From the NCBI RefSeq assembly GCF_025961575.1, contig NZ_JAOQNX010000009.1, forward strand, positions 1-64,000: a DNA stretch of 64,000 nt. Reading direction: 5' to 3'. This document shows, piece after piece, positions 16,226-25,687 of this stretch. The first letter of the stretch is position 1; every line of letters starts with the position of its first letter. The DNA comes from Rhodoblastus acidophilus (GTDB lineage Bacteria > Pseudomonadota > Alphaproteobacteria > Rhizobiales > Beijerinckiaceae). The position numbers and the translations under genes were made by a program. The notes below the pieces were generated by a model. It searched no databases. It saw only the letters and a list, made by a program, of their open reading frames with translations, and had not been told where the DNA came from.

Positions 16226-16503
16226 GCCCAAGGTCTTCCCCGTGAAATTGCCCGCGCCGCCCTGAGGCGCAACGTCGCGGCGCACCATAATCAGCGCCGC
16301 CGCTCGTGGCGAGTCGGCCGCGGCGCCCGAAAACGGTTGCGGTTCGCTGTCGCAGTCCGCGCGCAAATGTTGTGACGGCCAAGTTTGGGAGTAACATGGC
16401 GGCGCGCGCCAGCCCGCCGTCACGCTTGAAATCCCTGGCGGTCCGCGACCGGGACGCGCGCATGGGGAAGCAGGGAATTTGCTTGTTTGCTTAGGATGGA
16501 AAA

Positions 16504-17133
16504 ATGACAACCGAGATCGCCGAAGCTCAAAAAACATCCAGCATTTTTCAGTCCTTCACCACCGGCCGGGCGATCGCGCCCGGCGTCCAGGACCAGTGCA
16601 CCGAATATATGACGGCGCTGCGCGAGGAGCTTTCGAAAAACCGGGCGAAATATCTCGATTACGACATTCGCTTCACCAGCCGGCAGCGCGACATCGTCCG
16701 GAACGCGCTCTCCCAGCATGTCATCGACGTCCATTTCCTGGTCTATGATTCTCGCCGGCGCTTTCCCTATCAGGTGAAGGCGGCGGTTATTTACGCTGTT
16801 TACACGGAGCGCAACGAGTTCTGTTACGTGGTGCGCAGGGAGATCGGCCATCAGATCGGCGCCGCCAACCTCCCCGACGACGCCTTCGCCTATCTGACGG
16901 AAACCGTGAACATCCCGGCCGCGGCGCCGGAGCTGATCGGATCGGAGCTGCGCGACCTCCAGCGCTATGTCTGGTACGGCAACAAGCGGGCGAGCGAGGG
17001 CCGCGGCTACCGCGACGTCGTCCTCAAACACGCCAAGCGCGTGCAGGACACGTCCTTCGCCGCGCTGGCCAATGTCACCCTCGGGCTCGCCGCGCACATC
17101 CTGCGCAAGCGCGAGGCGCGCAACCCCCTCTAA
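16504..17133 (+). CDS. Conserved-looking protein of unknown function (209 aa)
   Basis: I do not recognise this family. The product is soluble, with no signal peptide or membrane helix. It is rich in charged and aromatic residues, e.g. FLVYDSRRRFPYQVKAAVIY and ELRDLQRYVWYGNKRASEG, with one Cys (ERNEFCYVV). The C-terminus is predicted helical and basic (LAAHILRKREARNPL). Codon use matches neighbouring genes, so it appears to be a resident gene. It is divergent from the alpha/beta hydrolase across about 280 bases and is followed by a zinc-finger gene. The start ATG at 16504 has a GGA purine run in GGATGGAAAA. Confidence 0.7.
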   Translation: MTTEIAEAQKTSSIFQSFTTGRAIAPGVQDQCTEYMTALREELSKNRAKYLDYDIRFTSRQRDIVRNALSQHVIDVHFLVYDSRRRFPYQVKAAVIYAVYTERNEFCYVVRREIGHQIGAANLPDDAFAYLTETVNIPAAAPELIGSELRDLQRYVWYGNKRASEGRGYRDVVLKHAKRVQDTSFAALANVTLGLAAHILRKREARNPL

Positions 17134-17239
17134 CGTCCCGTCCAACGTCTGACGCCGCCCCCTACCCAAAGCGCGCCGCTTTCAGTATGGTGCGCCGCAA
17201 GCGCCGCGCTTTTTTACGCGCGCAAACCTAGGGATATCG

Positions 17240-17476
17240 ATGTCCGAGCACGCCATTCCGCATTTCCACAACCAGCCCGGGCTGGCGACGATCCGCATCG
17301 GCGCGAAGGAGTTCATGTGCATCGGCGCGCTGCCGCCCTTCGACCACCCCCACATCTATATCGACATGGGCGCCGAATCCGAGGCCCTGTGCCCCTATTG
17401 CTCGACGCGCTACGTCTATGATCCCGCCCTGCACGGCCATGCCGAGCCGGCGGAATGCGAAGTGAAGGCCGCCTGA
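17240..17476 (+). CDS. zf-CHCC zinc-finger domain protein (NDUFS6-like)
   Basis: A 78-residue protein with the zf-CHCC pattern: Cys in EFMCIGALPPFDHPHIYIDM, a His in the DHPHIYID segment, and a CPYCSTRYVY pair. Members resemble the zinc-binding part of complex I subunit NDUFS6 and are common as small stand-alone genes in alphaproteobacteria. The ATG at 17240 follows a weak AGGGA. Its stop lies 10 bases before the FAD monooxygenase start, so the two are probably co-transcribed. Confidence 0.88.
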   Translation: MSEHAIPHFHNQPGLATIRIGAKEFMCIGALPPFDHPHIYIDMGAESEALCPYCSTRYVYDPALHGHAEPAECEVKAA

Positions 17477-17486
17477 GCAAGCGAAC

Positions 17487-18695
17487 GTGGACTCCCTGCC
17501 CATCCTCATCGCCGGCGGCGGCGTCGGCGGCCTGAGCGCGGCCCTGGCGCTGGCGCGGGTCGGCCGCCGCACGCTCGTGCTGGAGCGCGCGCCCGCATTC
17601 CGCGAGGTCGGCGCGGGCCTGCAACTTGCGCCCAACGCCACGCGAATCCTGCGCGACTATGGCGCCCTCGAGGCGCTCGAAGGTCTGGCGGTCGCGCCGA
17701 CTCATGTGCGCATCCGCCGCGGCCGCGACGGCGCCCGACTGGCCAATCTGTCTCTGCGCGACGCCGAAAAGCGCTGGGGCGCGCCCTATCTCAACGTCCA
17801 TCGCGCCGACCTGCTCTCCGCCCTGCTCGAGCAGGCGCGCGGCAACGAGCTGATCGAAATCCGCAATGACGCGACGCTCACCGGCTTCGTCCAGGACGAG
17901 CAGGGCGTGGCCGTCAGCTATCGCAGCCAGGACGAGACCCATCGCGCCGGCGGCGAGGCGCTGATCGGCGCCGATGGCGTGCGCTCGATCGTGCGCGGAC
18001 GGCTGAGCGATCCCCAGACCGACAAGCCCAATTACACCGGCCACACCGCCTGGCGCGCCGTGATCCCGGCGTCCGACCTCCCCCCCGCCTTCAGCGCGCC
18101 CGCCTCTAACCTCTGGCTCGGCGAAAAGGCCCATATCGTCCATTACCCGCTGCGCGGCGGCGCGCTCGTCAACATCGTCGCCCTGGTCGAGGACGACTGG
18201 CGCGGCGACGGCGAGCGGGCGCGCGACGGCGCCCAGTTCTGGGACCAGGCGGGCGACCGCAGCTTCCTGCTCGACCGTTTCGGCGATTGGGCGCCCGAGG
18301 CGCTGGAGCTGTTGTCGGCGCCGCAAACCTGGCTGCGCTGGCCGCTGTTCGACCGTCCGCCGCTCGCCGCTTACGCGCGCGGCCGCACCGCCCTGCTCGG
18401 CGACGCCGCCCATCCCATGCTGCCCTATCTCGCCCAGGGGGCGGCGCAAGCCATCGAGGATTCGGCGGCGCTGTCGCTGGCCATGCTCGAATATGGCGCG
18501 CGCGACCCGGTCAAGGCGCTCGGCCAATATTCCGCCGCCCGCCTGCCCCGCGCCAGCCAGATCCAGCAAGCCTCGCGCCAACAGGGAAAAATCTACCACA
18601 TGGCCGGCGCGCCGGCCTTCGCCCGCGATCTCGTGTTGCGCCTCACCCCGTCCGCGCGGCTGATGGCCCGCCAGAACTGGATATATTCGGCTTGA
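17487..18695 (+). CDS. FAD-dependent aromatic monooxygenase (UbiH/salicylate hydroxylase type)
   Basis: A 402-residue class A flavoprotein hydroxylase. It has the N-terminal ADP-binding motif IAGGGVGGLSAALALARVG, the ...LIGADGVRSIVRGRL segment (DG motif), and the FAD/NADPH motif ALLGDAAHPMLPYLAQGA near residue 300. The GTG at 17487 begins the conserved fold, leaving only six residues before the first beta strand. It could hydroxylate salicylate-like aromatics or take part in ubiquinone-type chemistry. The WxxDGERARDGAQFW region favours the 6-hydroxynicotinate/salicylate hydroxylase branch. Substrate not determinable. Confidence 0.85.
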   Translation: MDSLPILIAGGGVGGLSAALALARVGRRTLVLERAPAFREVGAGLQLAPNATRILRDYGALEALEGLAVAPTHVRIRRGRDGARLANLSLRDAEKRWGAPYLNVHRADLLSALLEQARGNELIEIRNDATLTGFVQDEQGVAVSYRSQDETHRAGGEALIGADGVRSIVRGRLSDPQTDKPNYTGHTAWRAVIPASDLPPAFSAPASNLWLGEKAHIVHYPLRGGALVNIVALVEDDWRGDGERARDGAQFWDQAGDRSFLLDRFGDWAPEALELLSAPQTWLRWPLFDRPPLAAYARGRTALLGDAAHPMLPYLAQGAAQAIEDSAALSLAMLEYGARDPVKALGQYSAARLPRASQIQQASRQQGKIYHMAGAPAFARDLVLRLTPSARLMARQNWIYSA

Positions 18696-18790
18696 GCGAC
18701 GCGATCCTGTGGGCTAATCAGCGTAACGTGGTTAACTGTGCGTTGAGTCGGTCCGAGGCTCCGCCCCTGAGAGCGCCTTAAGAGCACACC

Positions 18791-19708
18791 ATGAGCACTG
18801 ACGCCGAACTGCCGGACTTGCGCCCAGCTCACGTGATCGTCATCGCCAATGAAAAGGGCGGCGTCGGCAAGTCCACCATGTCGATCCACCTCTCCGTGGC
18901 GCTGCTCAAGGCCGGCTATCGCGTCGCCACCATCGACCTCGACACCCGCCAGCGCAGCCTGACGCGTTTCTACGAGAACCGCGCCTCCTTCGCCCGCACC
19001 GCCCCCTGGGACGTGGAGCTGCCGCGCCATTTCGCCATGGACCATGTGCGCGGCGCCAATGCGCAGGAGAACGAATCCGCCGAATTCGCCGCCTTCGCCG
19101 AAGCGATCGGCGAGGTCGAGCACGCCTATGAATTCGTGGTGATCGACACCCCGGCGAGCGACACCTATCTGATGCGCCTCGCCCATTCGCTGGCGGACAC
19201 GCTGATTTCGCCGATGAACGACAGTTTCGTCGACGTCGACGTGATGTCGCGCGTGCACCACGACCGCGCCCATCGCGGCCAGGTGGCGCAATATGCCGAG
19301 ATCGTGCTGGAGGCGCGCCGCAAGCGCCGCCTGGTCGACAATGGCATGATCGACTGGGTGCTGGTGCGCAACCGCATCGCCGCGCTCCAATCCAACAACG
19401 CCCGGCAGGTCGACCAGGCGCTGCGCAAGCTCGCGGTGGAATTGCAGTTCCGCGTCGCCGAGGGCCTGCGCGACCGCGTCATCTTCCGCGAACTCTTCCC
19501 GATCGGCCTCACCGCGCTCGACGCGATCGAGGAGGCCAACCACCAGCTCACCCCCTCGCAGCAGACCGCGCGCCGGGAGATCGAATCCCTGATCGGCGAA
19601 TTACGTCTGCCCTCGCGCGTCGCCGGCGCCAATTATCTCGAAGCGCGCCACGTCTGGTTCGAACAGATCTCCTCCTATTACCGCGAACTCAAGAGCGGCA
19701 ACGGATGA
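18791..19708 (+). CDS. mipZ: Division-plane positioning ATPase MipZ
   Basis: A 305-residue ParA/MinD-family ATPase. The deviant Walker A is NEKGGVGKSTMSIHLS. TIDLDTRQRSLTRFYENR and VVIDTPASDTYLMRLAHSLA follow as in MipZ. MipZ binds ParB at parS near the poles, forms a gradient and inhibits FtsZ polymerisation away from midcell in alphaproteobacteria. The C-terminal extension (LEARHVWFEQISSYYRELK) also fits. The stop overlaps the cobP start (ATGA). A parS-like site lies about 3.6 kb downstream. Confidence 0.93.
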   Translation: MSTDAELPDLRPAHVIVIANEKGGVGKSTMSIHLSVALLKAGYRVATIDLDTRQRSLTRFYENRASFARTAPWDVELPRHFAMDHVRGANAQENESAEFAAFAEAIGEVEHAYEFVVIDTPASDTYLMRLAHSLADTLISPMNDSFVDVDVMSRVHHDRAHRGQVAQYAEIVLEARRKRRLVDNGMIDWVLVRNRIAALQSNNARQVDQALRKLAVELQFRVAEGLRDRVIFRELFPIGLTALDAIEEANHQLTPSQQTARREIESLIGELRLPSRVAGANYLEARHVWFEQISSYYRELKSGNG

Positions 19709-20214
19709 CCGCCACCCTGGTCCTGGGCGGGGCGCGCTCGGGCAAAACCGGCCATGCGCTGGAGCTGGCGCGCGCCTCCGGCTTGAAAAAATTCATGATC
19801 GTCACCGCCCCGGCGGTCGACGAGTCCATGGCGACGCGCATCGCCCGCCACCGCGCGGAACGCGCCAACGAGTCCTGGACGGTGTTCGAGGAGCAGACCG
19901 ACGTGGCCCGGCTGGCGCGCCGCATCGCCCGGCCCGACCGGGTCGTGGTGATCGACTGCCTGACTCTTTGGCTGTCGAACCTGTTCTTTCAGGACACGGA
20001 TTTGGCGCGGGAAGCCGATCGCCTCGCCGCCGCTCTGGCCGGCGCCGAGGGGCCAATTGTGGCGATTTCCAACGAGATCGGCCTGGGCGTCTCGCCGCCG
20101 ACCCAGATCGGCAATGATTTTCGCGACGCCCAGGGCCTGCTCAACCAGCGGATCGCGCGGGCCTGCGACACCGTTGTCCTCGTCGCCGCCGGCCTGCCGC
20201 TGAAACTGAAATAG
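19705..20214 (+). CDS. cobP: Adenosylcobinamide kinase / adenosylcobinamide-phosphate guanylyltransferase
   Basis: A 169-residue bifunctional enzyme of the cobamide nucleotide-loop pathway (CobU/CobP). The P-loop is GGARSGKTGHALELA. The guanylylated His lies in RIARHRAERANESW, followed by VVIDCLTLWLSNLFF and SNEIGLG, with FRDAQGLLNQRIA near the end. All key motifs are present. It overlaps mipZ by four bases and is the only cobalamin gene in the window; no cobalamin riboswitch was seen upstream, consistent with co-transcription from the mipZ promoter. Confidence 0.92.
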   Translation: MTATLVLGGARSGKTGHALELARASGLKKFMIVTAPAVDESMATRIARHRAERANESWTVFEEQTDVARLARRIARPDRVVVIDCLTLWLSNLFFQDTDLAREADRLAAALAGAEGPIVAISNEIGLGVSPPTQIGNDFRDAQGLLNQRIARACDTVVLVAAGLPLKLK

Positions 20215-20331
20215 GGTCCAGGCCTGTAACGCCCCGTCGCGTCCGGCGAACGCCAGTTCACCGAACACGAACTCCGTCTTTACGCGTTTTCCTCGCGCGG
20301 ACCGGCATCCGCCTCGCGCGAAATACCGTCC

Positions 20332-20802
20332 TCAGTTGGACCAGGGACCGCTGCGGAAGGCGCGCAATTGCGCGATATTGTCCTCGAGCTCGCTTTCGGG
20401 CCGCAACAATTGCGCGGCCTGCACCAGCGCGGGCGATTGGCCGCCCTTGGCGAAAGCCTCGGCAAGATCGGCGAGCACGCCGCGCAGTTCCGGGCTCTGG
20501 ATCTGAAAAAAGGCGCGATACAAACGGTGCGCGTCGCTCAGCAGGGCGTCGCGCTCGCCGGGTCTTCCGCCCGGGGCGCAGAAATCACTGTCCGACACCA
20601 GGAAATAGGAGGGCGGCGCATCAAGCACGCCGCACAATTGCTGTAACTGGCGGGCGCTCATGCGCCGCTCGCCGGATTCAAAGGACTCAATAAGGGCGAC
20701 ATCGATGTCGAGCGCCTTCGCAACCGTGGCGCAACTCAAGCCCAGACCTTCCCGCCTGCGCCGCAATCGGCCGCCAATTTCCTGATCGATTTGATTCACC
20801 AT
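20332..20802 (-). CDS. XRE-family helix-turn-helix regulator
   Basis: A 156-residue DNA-binding protein. The N-terminal HTH is IGGRLRRRREGLGLSCATVA then KALDIDVALIESFESGERRM, typical Cro/CI type (residues about 8-62). The C-terminal half (about 70-156) is helical and acidic and may mediate multimerisation or ligand sensing. The ATG at 20802 is preceded by GAGGAAAAGG. A symmetric site 58 bases upstream is a candidate autoregulatory operator. It is divergent from the FUSC transporter gene, which it may also control. Confidence 0.87.
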   Translation of the reverse strand: MVNQIDQEIGGRLRRRREGLGLSCATVAKALDIDVALIESFESGERRMSARQLQQLCGVLDAPPSYFLVSDSDFCAPGGRPGERDALLSDAHRLYRAFFQIQSPELRGVLADLAEAFAKGGQSPALVQAAQLLRPESELEDNIAQLRAFRSGPWSN

Positions 20803-21145
20803 GCCCTTTTCCTCGACGCCACGGAGACGCCTTGATTGCTTGATGGTAAACTGTTTCTTAGTTTCTCAGAAACTGCACAAAAACCCATCAAGGCGCAAGT
20901 GCGGTCACGCGGGATTAAGCTCGTCAACCTTTACAGCCGAATCCGACAGGCTTTGGCCACCATGGGGCATAATCCTGGCGGGACTGGGGCGAGCGGGGGC
21001 TTTGGCGCAAAGAAACACCTTGTCGCAAGGAACGCTTGAGCGAAAAATAAGCCAAGGACCGACCGGCGAGACCGCCCGGCTTGCTCCCGCCCCCGCGAAG
21101 CGCCTATCCTCGCCGCCCAACCAAAGGCGGACGCCAGACGGCTTG
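20803..21145. other. Divergent intergenic region, XRE regulator / FUSC transporter
   Basis: This stretch of 343 bases contains the palindrome at 20860-20874 plus a further GTTTCT half-site at 20853-20858, then no recognised element. An open frame joins the FUSC gene upstream of 21146, but its composition and lack of a start signal suggest it is untranslated. Confidence 0.5.
20860..20874. promoter_or_regulatory. 7-1-7 perfect palindrome, candidate XRE operator
   Basis: AGTTTCTCAGAAACT is a perfect inverted repeat around a central C. It is preceded by an additional direct GTTTCT copy (20853-20858). Its place 58 bases upstream of the XRE start codon and in a divergent promoter region is typical of autoregulatory operators of small HTH proteins. 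Binding is inferred. Confidence 0.55.
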
Positions 21146-23212
21146 ATGCGCATTCCCCCCTCCCTGTTCAAATATCTGCTCGGCCAACATATTCTCAACG
21201 GCTACGCCGTCGCCCTGGGCGTGCTGCTGGTCGGCCTCGCCGTCGGCGCGCTCGCCGGTTTCGAAGCCGGGCTCACCGCCGCCTCCGGCGCGCTCTGCGT
21301 CTCCGTCGGCGACACCCCCTCCCCGCTTTCGGCGAAAATCCGCATCCTGCCGCTGTGCTGGTGCAGCGCGGTGGCGAGCGCCCTGCTCACCGCGCTCACC
21401 GATGGCGTTCCGGCGCTTCAGGGCGTCACCGTGCTCGTCATCGGCTTTGTCGCGGGCATTCAGATCGCCTGGGGCCGCTGGGCGATCCCGCTGTCGATCC
21501 TCACCCTGCTGGCCATGGTGTTCACCATGGGCGCGCCCGGCGACAAATTCGCCTTCTGCGAGAGCATCGCGCTCGGCGGCGCGCTCTATATCCCGATCGC
21601 GCTCGCCCTGACCCGGGCCTCGGATTCCTCGGGACGGCGGGTGATGCTGGCGGAGCTGATCCGCGAATTCGCCACGTTCCTGCGCCGCATGGCCGAATTC
21701 TACCGCCCCGGCGCCGACGAGGGCGCCGCCTGCTTGAAAGTGGTGGAGCAGCAGGCGAGTTTTTCCGACCAGCTGCAGGCGGCGCGCAGCCTCAGCGTCC
21801 ACGCCACCGACCCGGAATCCGGCGCCCGGCTGATCGCGGCGCTCGCGGTCCTGCTCGAAGCCTTCGACGGCATGATCGCCACCATGGCCGACCATGCGCC
21901 GCTGCGGCTGGTCAGCGCCCCCTCCGACCTCGCGGAACGCGTGGAATCCCTGCTGCGCAAGCTCGCCGACGATCTCGACGCCCTGTCGCTCGACCTGCTG
22001 ATCGCCGGACGCACGCCCACGTTTCCCACAGAGCATGCCGCCGCGCTGGACGCGTTTTCCGAAGAGATCGCCCATCTGGAGACCGACGACCCCCGGCTGT
22101 TGCGGGCCGCGCGCATGACCCGGGCGCGGCTCGCCTTCGTGCTCAATGCGCTTGCCCGCATTCCCGCCGTGGTCGCGAGCCTCGCCGAGGCGGAAAAGGC
22201 GCTGTCCGGGCTCGACCTGAAAAAATTCGCCCCGCCGCTGCGGGTGTCGCTGAAGCCGCTCGTCAAGGAGCTGCGCTGGGACTCGCACATTTTTCGCCAC
22301 GCGCTGCGGCTGTCGGCGGCGCTCGGCTGCGGCTATGCGCTGATCGAGCTGACGCCCGGGCTGCGCCACGGCAACTGGATCCTGCTCACCATCGCCGTCA
22401 TTTTGCGCGCGAGTTACAGCGCGACGACGCAGCGCCGCGACCAGCGGCTGTTCGGCTCGGTGGTCGGCTGCGGCATCGCCGGCGCCCTGCTCTGGCTCGA
22501 CTCCACCCCGCTGCTGATGGCCGCGCAACTCTCCGCCGTCGGCATCGCCCACGCCTTCACCCGCGTCGACTACCGCCTCACCTCGGTCGCCGCCTCGGTG
22601 ATGGCCCTGCTCGGCCTGCACCTGCTCGACCCCGGCGAAGTCGCGCCGGTGGGCTCGCGGCTGATCGACACCGCGATCGGCGCCGCCCTCGCCTATGTGT
22701 TCAACCTGCTGCTGCCCAATTACGAGCGCCATGGCGCGGCGAAGCTGGCGCGCGCCTTCGTCGAAAAACTGGCGATCTACGCCGACCGCGTGCTGCGCTG
22801 GAACGTGCCGGTGCAGGACTATCGCCTGGCGCGCAAGGCGCTGATCGAAAGTTTTTCCGCCCTGGGCGAGTCCTCAAAGCTGACGCGCGAAAATCCAGGC
22901 GCCGAAAAATTCTGGCCGCTCTACAGCAAGCTGATCACCCAGGCCTATTTCACCGCCGCCCAGATCGTCACCATCAAACTGCTGATCCGCAACCGCATCG
23001 ACGAGCTCGACCCCTATGACAGCGCGGCGCTGCTCGACGACACCCGCGCCGCCGTGCTGGCGCAATTGCGTCCGGCCTGCGCCGACCTGCCGCCCGCCTG
23101 CGAATTCTGTCCCGACGAGAGCGACGCTTTCGCGGCTTTGCGCCTGCGCTGCGCCGAAGCGGCGGTGGAGGCGAAGCGCCTGCGCCGCCTGGCCGCGCAA
23201 TTGGGCGTGTGA
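21146..23212 (+). CDS. FUSC-family (YccS/AaeB-like) membrane transporter
   Basis: A 688-residue inner-membrane protein with two clusters of transmembrane helices separated by a soluble domain. Helices lie in about residues 15-160 (GYAVALGVLLVGLAVGALAG, VTVLVIGFVAGIQIAWGRW), then a cytoplasmic helical region (about 170-370), then a second helix cluster at about 385-520 including LRHGNWILLTIAVILRASYS. That last motif (W-x-x-L-T-x-x-x-x-x-R-x-x-x) marks the FUSC domain. A C-terminal soluble tail of about 170 residues follows. Relatives export aromatic acids or similar compounds. The ATG at 21146 is chosen where homology to the first helix begins. Confidence 0.85.
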   Translation: MRIPPSLFKYLLGQHILNGYAVALGVLLVGLAVGALAGFEAGLTAASGALCVSVGDTPSPLSAKIRILPLCWCSAVASALLTALTDGVPALQGVTVLVIGFVAGIQIAWGRWAIPLSILTLLAMVFTMGAPGDKFAFCESIALGGALYIPIALALTRASDSSGRRVMLAELIREFATFLRRMAEFYRPGADEGAACLKVVEQQASFSDQLQAARSLSVHATDPESGARLIAALAVLLEAFDGMIATMADHAPLRLVSAPSDLAERVESLLRKLADDLDALSLDLLIAGRTPTFPTEHAAALDAFSEEIAHLETDDPRLLRAARMTRARLAFVLNALARIPAVVASLAEAEKALSGLDLKKFAPPLRVSLKPLVKELRWDSHIFRHALRLSAALGCGYALIELTPGLRHGNWILLTIAVILRASYSATTQRRDQRLFGSVVGCGIAGALLWLDSTPLLMAAQLSAVGIAHAFTRVDYRLTSVAASVMALLGLHLLDPGEVAPVGSRLIDTAIGAALAYVFNLLLPNYERHGAAKLARAFVEKLAIYADRVLRWNVPVQDYRLARKALIESFSALGESSKLTRENPGAEKFWPLYSKLITQAYFTAAQIVTIKLLIRNRIDELDPYDSAALLDDTRAAVLAQLRPACADLPPACEFCPDESDAFAALRLRCAEAAVEAKRLRRLAAQLGV

Positions 23213-23844
23213 ACGCTCTTTTTCGCCGGCGGTAAGGTCGCGATTGCAGGTGAAAACGCGCACGACGCCATATTTTGTTCTCTCTTTGTTTTCACGTGAA
23301 ACATTTCGGCGCCGCCTCGCCTCGCAACACTCTGTTTTGCAGAGATAATTTAGCCGAGAAGCCCGCCGCCCCGGCGCACCCTCCGCCGCGGAGCGCACCG
23401 CATCTCGTACGCAATCGCAAGGTTGCATCGGTGAAAATCGCGCGGTTTTTGACAAGAATTCGTGCGAATTTCGCAGAATTTCACCTGTTTTCCACGGTTT
23501 CGAACCGCCGATTACAACCGGACGGTTGAAGCCACCGTCCTCCAGCAGCCTCCCGGCCCGCCCGCGCCCATTGGCGTCAAAGCCGACATCCGCGCAGTTC
23601 ATCTGCAAATAAAACAGCAGCAGGCGGCGCCTGTTGCGCCAAAGACATGCGCGCCGGACAAATAATGAAACGTGATAACCTACCGGCGCCGGACGCGCGA
23701 GCAAAAACAGCAGTAAACATCATCACGATACGTCATCAATACCAAAGAATGAGCAGACGACACGGATTGTAAACGGTCTGATAACCATTCCTTAAGAGAG
23801 TAAACCTGCATGAATCATCGAGATTATTCAGCGGGGAAACACGG
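23213..23844. other. Long intergenic region with parS-like site
   Basis: About 630 bases between the FUSC gene and the chemoreceptor gene. It contains the parS-like palindrome at 23288-23303, a moderately AT-rich segment around 23440-23520 and another at 23660-23830 that probably holds the chemoreceptor promoter. No ORF with coding character, RNA gene or transposon remnant was recognised. Confidence 0.5.
23288..23303. promoter_or_regulatory. parS-like ParB-binding site
   Basis: GTTTTCACGTGAAACA matches the chromosomal parS consensus TGTTTCACGTGAAACA at 14 of 16 positions. The inner 12 bases TTTCACGTGAAA (23290-23301) form a perfect palindrome. It is intergenic and about 3.6 kb from mipZ, whose product binds ParB. 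ParB tolerates some mismatches in the outer positions, so binding is plausible but not shown. Confidence 0.55.
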
Positions 23845-25539
23845 ATGCGCTATATTGATTGGGGCCTGGGCAGGAAGGTCGCGAGCCTGATGCTCGTTCT
23901 CGGCGGCATCGCCGTGGTCGGTCTGGGCGTCGCCCTCTCCCAGTTGAAAGGCGTCGACACCGCCTATTCCAATCTGATCGACGGGCCCGCGAGCGCAACA
24001 ATCCAGTTGGCGCGCGCCAATCGCCGCGTGCAAGCCGTGGTCTCCGCAATCTACGAAAACATCTCGGCGACCAATGCCGAGGGCAATCGCAGAGCGATAG
24101 AGAATCGCGAGAGCGCCCTGCAGCGCTACGACGAAAACATCGCGAAAGCGCGCGCCGGCCTGCCGGCCTTTGCGGCGGATCTCGACGCCGCCGCGCGCAA
24201 CCTCCATGACATTCTGGAAAACGCCTGCGCCAAGACCCTTCGCGACGCAAACGCCACCGATCCCGAAGGCATCGCCAGGGCTTCCGTATCCATGCGCGCC
24301 GAATGCGAGCCCTCATTGCTCAAGATGATCGACGTGCAAACCGAATTGACGGATCGGGCCATGAAGACGACCGAGAAAGCGTCCGACGATCTCACCGCTT
24401 CGGTCAATTCCACCATGCTCTGGACCGCGCTCGGATTTTTGGCCGGATTGATCCTGACCGTGGGGGCGGCGCTGATGGTGGTCAGCCGCTATGTCACGCG
24501 CCCCTTGACCGCCCTTGATGGCGCGATGAGCGCGGTGGGGCGCGGCGATTTCTCCGCCGAGGTCGCCGGCGGCGACCGCCAGGACGAAATCGGCTCGATG
24601 GCGCGCACGCTCGTCGGCATGCGCCAGGGCTTGCGGGAGGCCGAAAGCCAGCGCCAGCAGGAGGCCGCGAGGCAAGAGGCCTCGCGCAAGCGCCTGCAGC
24701 AGCGCGAAACGCTCGCCAATGGGTTCGTCGCCCATATGCGCGAGCTCGCCGGCGGCTTCGGCAAGTCGTCGACGGAAGTGGCCGACGCCGCGCGCAGCCT
24801 CGCCGCCACCGCGGAGGAAACCTCGCGGCAGGCGGATGTGGTCGCGACCTCCGCCGCCTCCGCTTCGAACAGCGTGCAGACCGTCGCCGCCGCCTCCGAG
24901 CAACTCGCGGTCTCGGTGAAGGAAATCACCAATCAGGTCAATCATTCGGCAAAAATTGCGGAAAGCGCGTTCCGCGAGGCGGAAGGCGCCAACGCCCAGA
25001 TCAATGCGCTGGCCGCCAACGCCGCCGCGATCGGCGACGTGGTCGACCTCATCCGCAACATCGCCAACCAGACCAACCTGCTAGCGCTCAACGCGACCAT
25101 CGAATCCGCCCGCGCCGGCGAGCTCGGCCGCGGCTTCGCCGTGGTCGCCTCCGAGGTGAAGCAGCTCGCCCTGCAGACCGCCAAGGCGACCGACGACATT
25201 TCCGGCCGGGTCTCGGAAATGCAGCAGGCCACCGGCTCGACGGTCCAATCGATCAACGAAATCGTGCGCACGCTGTCGAGCGTGAAGGATGTGTCGGTGT
25301 CGATCGCCGGCTCCGTGGAGCAGCAGGGCGGCGCCATTCTCGAAGTCGCCAGCAATTGCCAGAGGGCGGCGACGGGGGCCGAGGAGGTCACCCACAATAT
25401 CGCCGAGGTCGGCCAGGCCGCCAATATGACGGGGGCGGCGTCGAGCCAGCTGATGTCCCTGTCGGGCGGCCTGTCGAACCAGGCCACCGACCTCACCCGC
25501 ACCGTCGAGACTTTTGTGCGCGATCTCGCGGCGGCCTGA
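23845..25539 (+). CDS. Methyl-accepting chemotaxis protein
   Basis: A 564-residue chemoreceptor. The first transmembrane helix is at about residues 12-32 ([19 protein letters not shown]). A four-helix-bundle periplasmic sensor of about 155 residues follows (4HB_MCP type, with two Cys). The second helix is at about 190-212, then a HAMP domain ([21 protein letters not shown]) and the signalling domain. The hairpin tip is [19 protein letters not shown] followed by [15 protein letters not shown]. No C-terminal CheR-binding pentapeptide is present (it ends RDLAAA). It stands alone, with no che genes nearby, so the ligand is unknown. Confidence 0.93.
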   Translation: MRYIDWGLGRKVASLMLVLGGIAVVGLGVALSQLKGVDTAYSNLIDGPASATIQLARANRRVQAVVSAIYENISATNAEGNRRAIENRESALQRYDENIAKARAGLPAFAADLDAAARNLHDILENACAKTLRDANATDPEGIARASVSMRAECEPSLLKMIDVQTELTDRAMKTTEKASDDLTASVNSTMLWTALGFLAGLILTVGAALMVVSRYVTRPLTALDGAMSAVGRGDFSAEVAGGDRQDEIGSMARTLVGMRQGLREAESQRQQEAARQEASRKRLQQRETLANGFVAHMRELAGGFGKSSTEVADAARSLAATAEETSRQADVVATSAASASNSVQTVAAASEQLAVSVKEITNQVNHSAKIAESAFREAEGANAQINALAANAAAIGDVVDLIRNIANQTNLLALNATIESARAGELGRGFAVVASEVKQLALQTAKATDDISGRVSEMQQATGSTVQSINEIVRTLSSVKDVSVSIAGSVEQQGGAILEVASNCQRAATGAEEVTHNIAEVGQAANMTGAASSQLMSLSGGLSNQATDLTRTVETFVRDLAAA

Positions 25540-25570
25540 GGATTTTATCTATAAAGAACAATACAGTAAG

Positions 25571-25617
25571 CCCTCACCCTGAGGAGCCCGCCTTGGCGGG
25601 CGTCTCGAAGGGCGGGG
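25571..25617. repeat. Dispersed palindromic repeat (alphaproteobacterial intergenic element)
   Basis: The segment CCCTCACCCTGAGGAG, then CCCGCC-TT-GGCGGG, then CGTCTCGAAGGGCGGGG forms nested inverted repeats. It resembles the intergenic palindrome common in many Hyphomicrobiales genomes. It sits between the chemoreceptor and the convergent TauE gene and could serve as a bidirectional terminator. The family assignment is from memory of its sequence style. Confidence 0.6.
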
Positions 25618-25687
25618 GCGGCCCACGGGCTTTTCAGCGCCCGTAAGGCTGCGCCTTCCGGCCAGACGGATGCTCAACCTTCCGCCG

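Noticed and set aside
19705..20214. Cobalamin riboswitch control of cobP
   Set aside because: cobP overlaps mipZ by four bases and no B12-box-like segment was found upstream of either gene.
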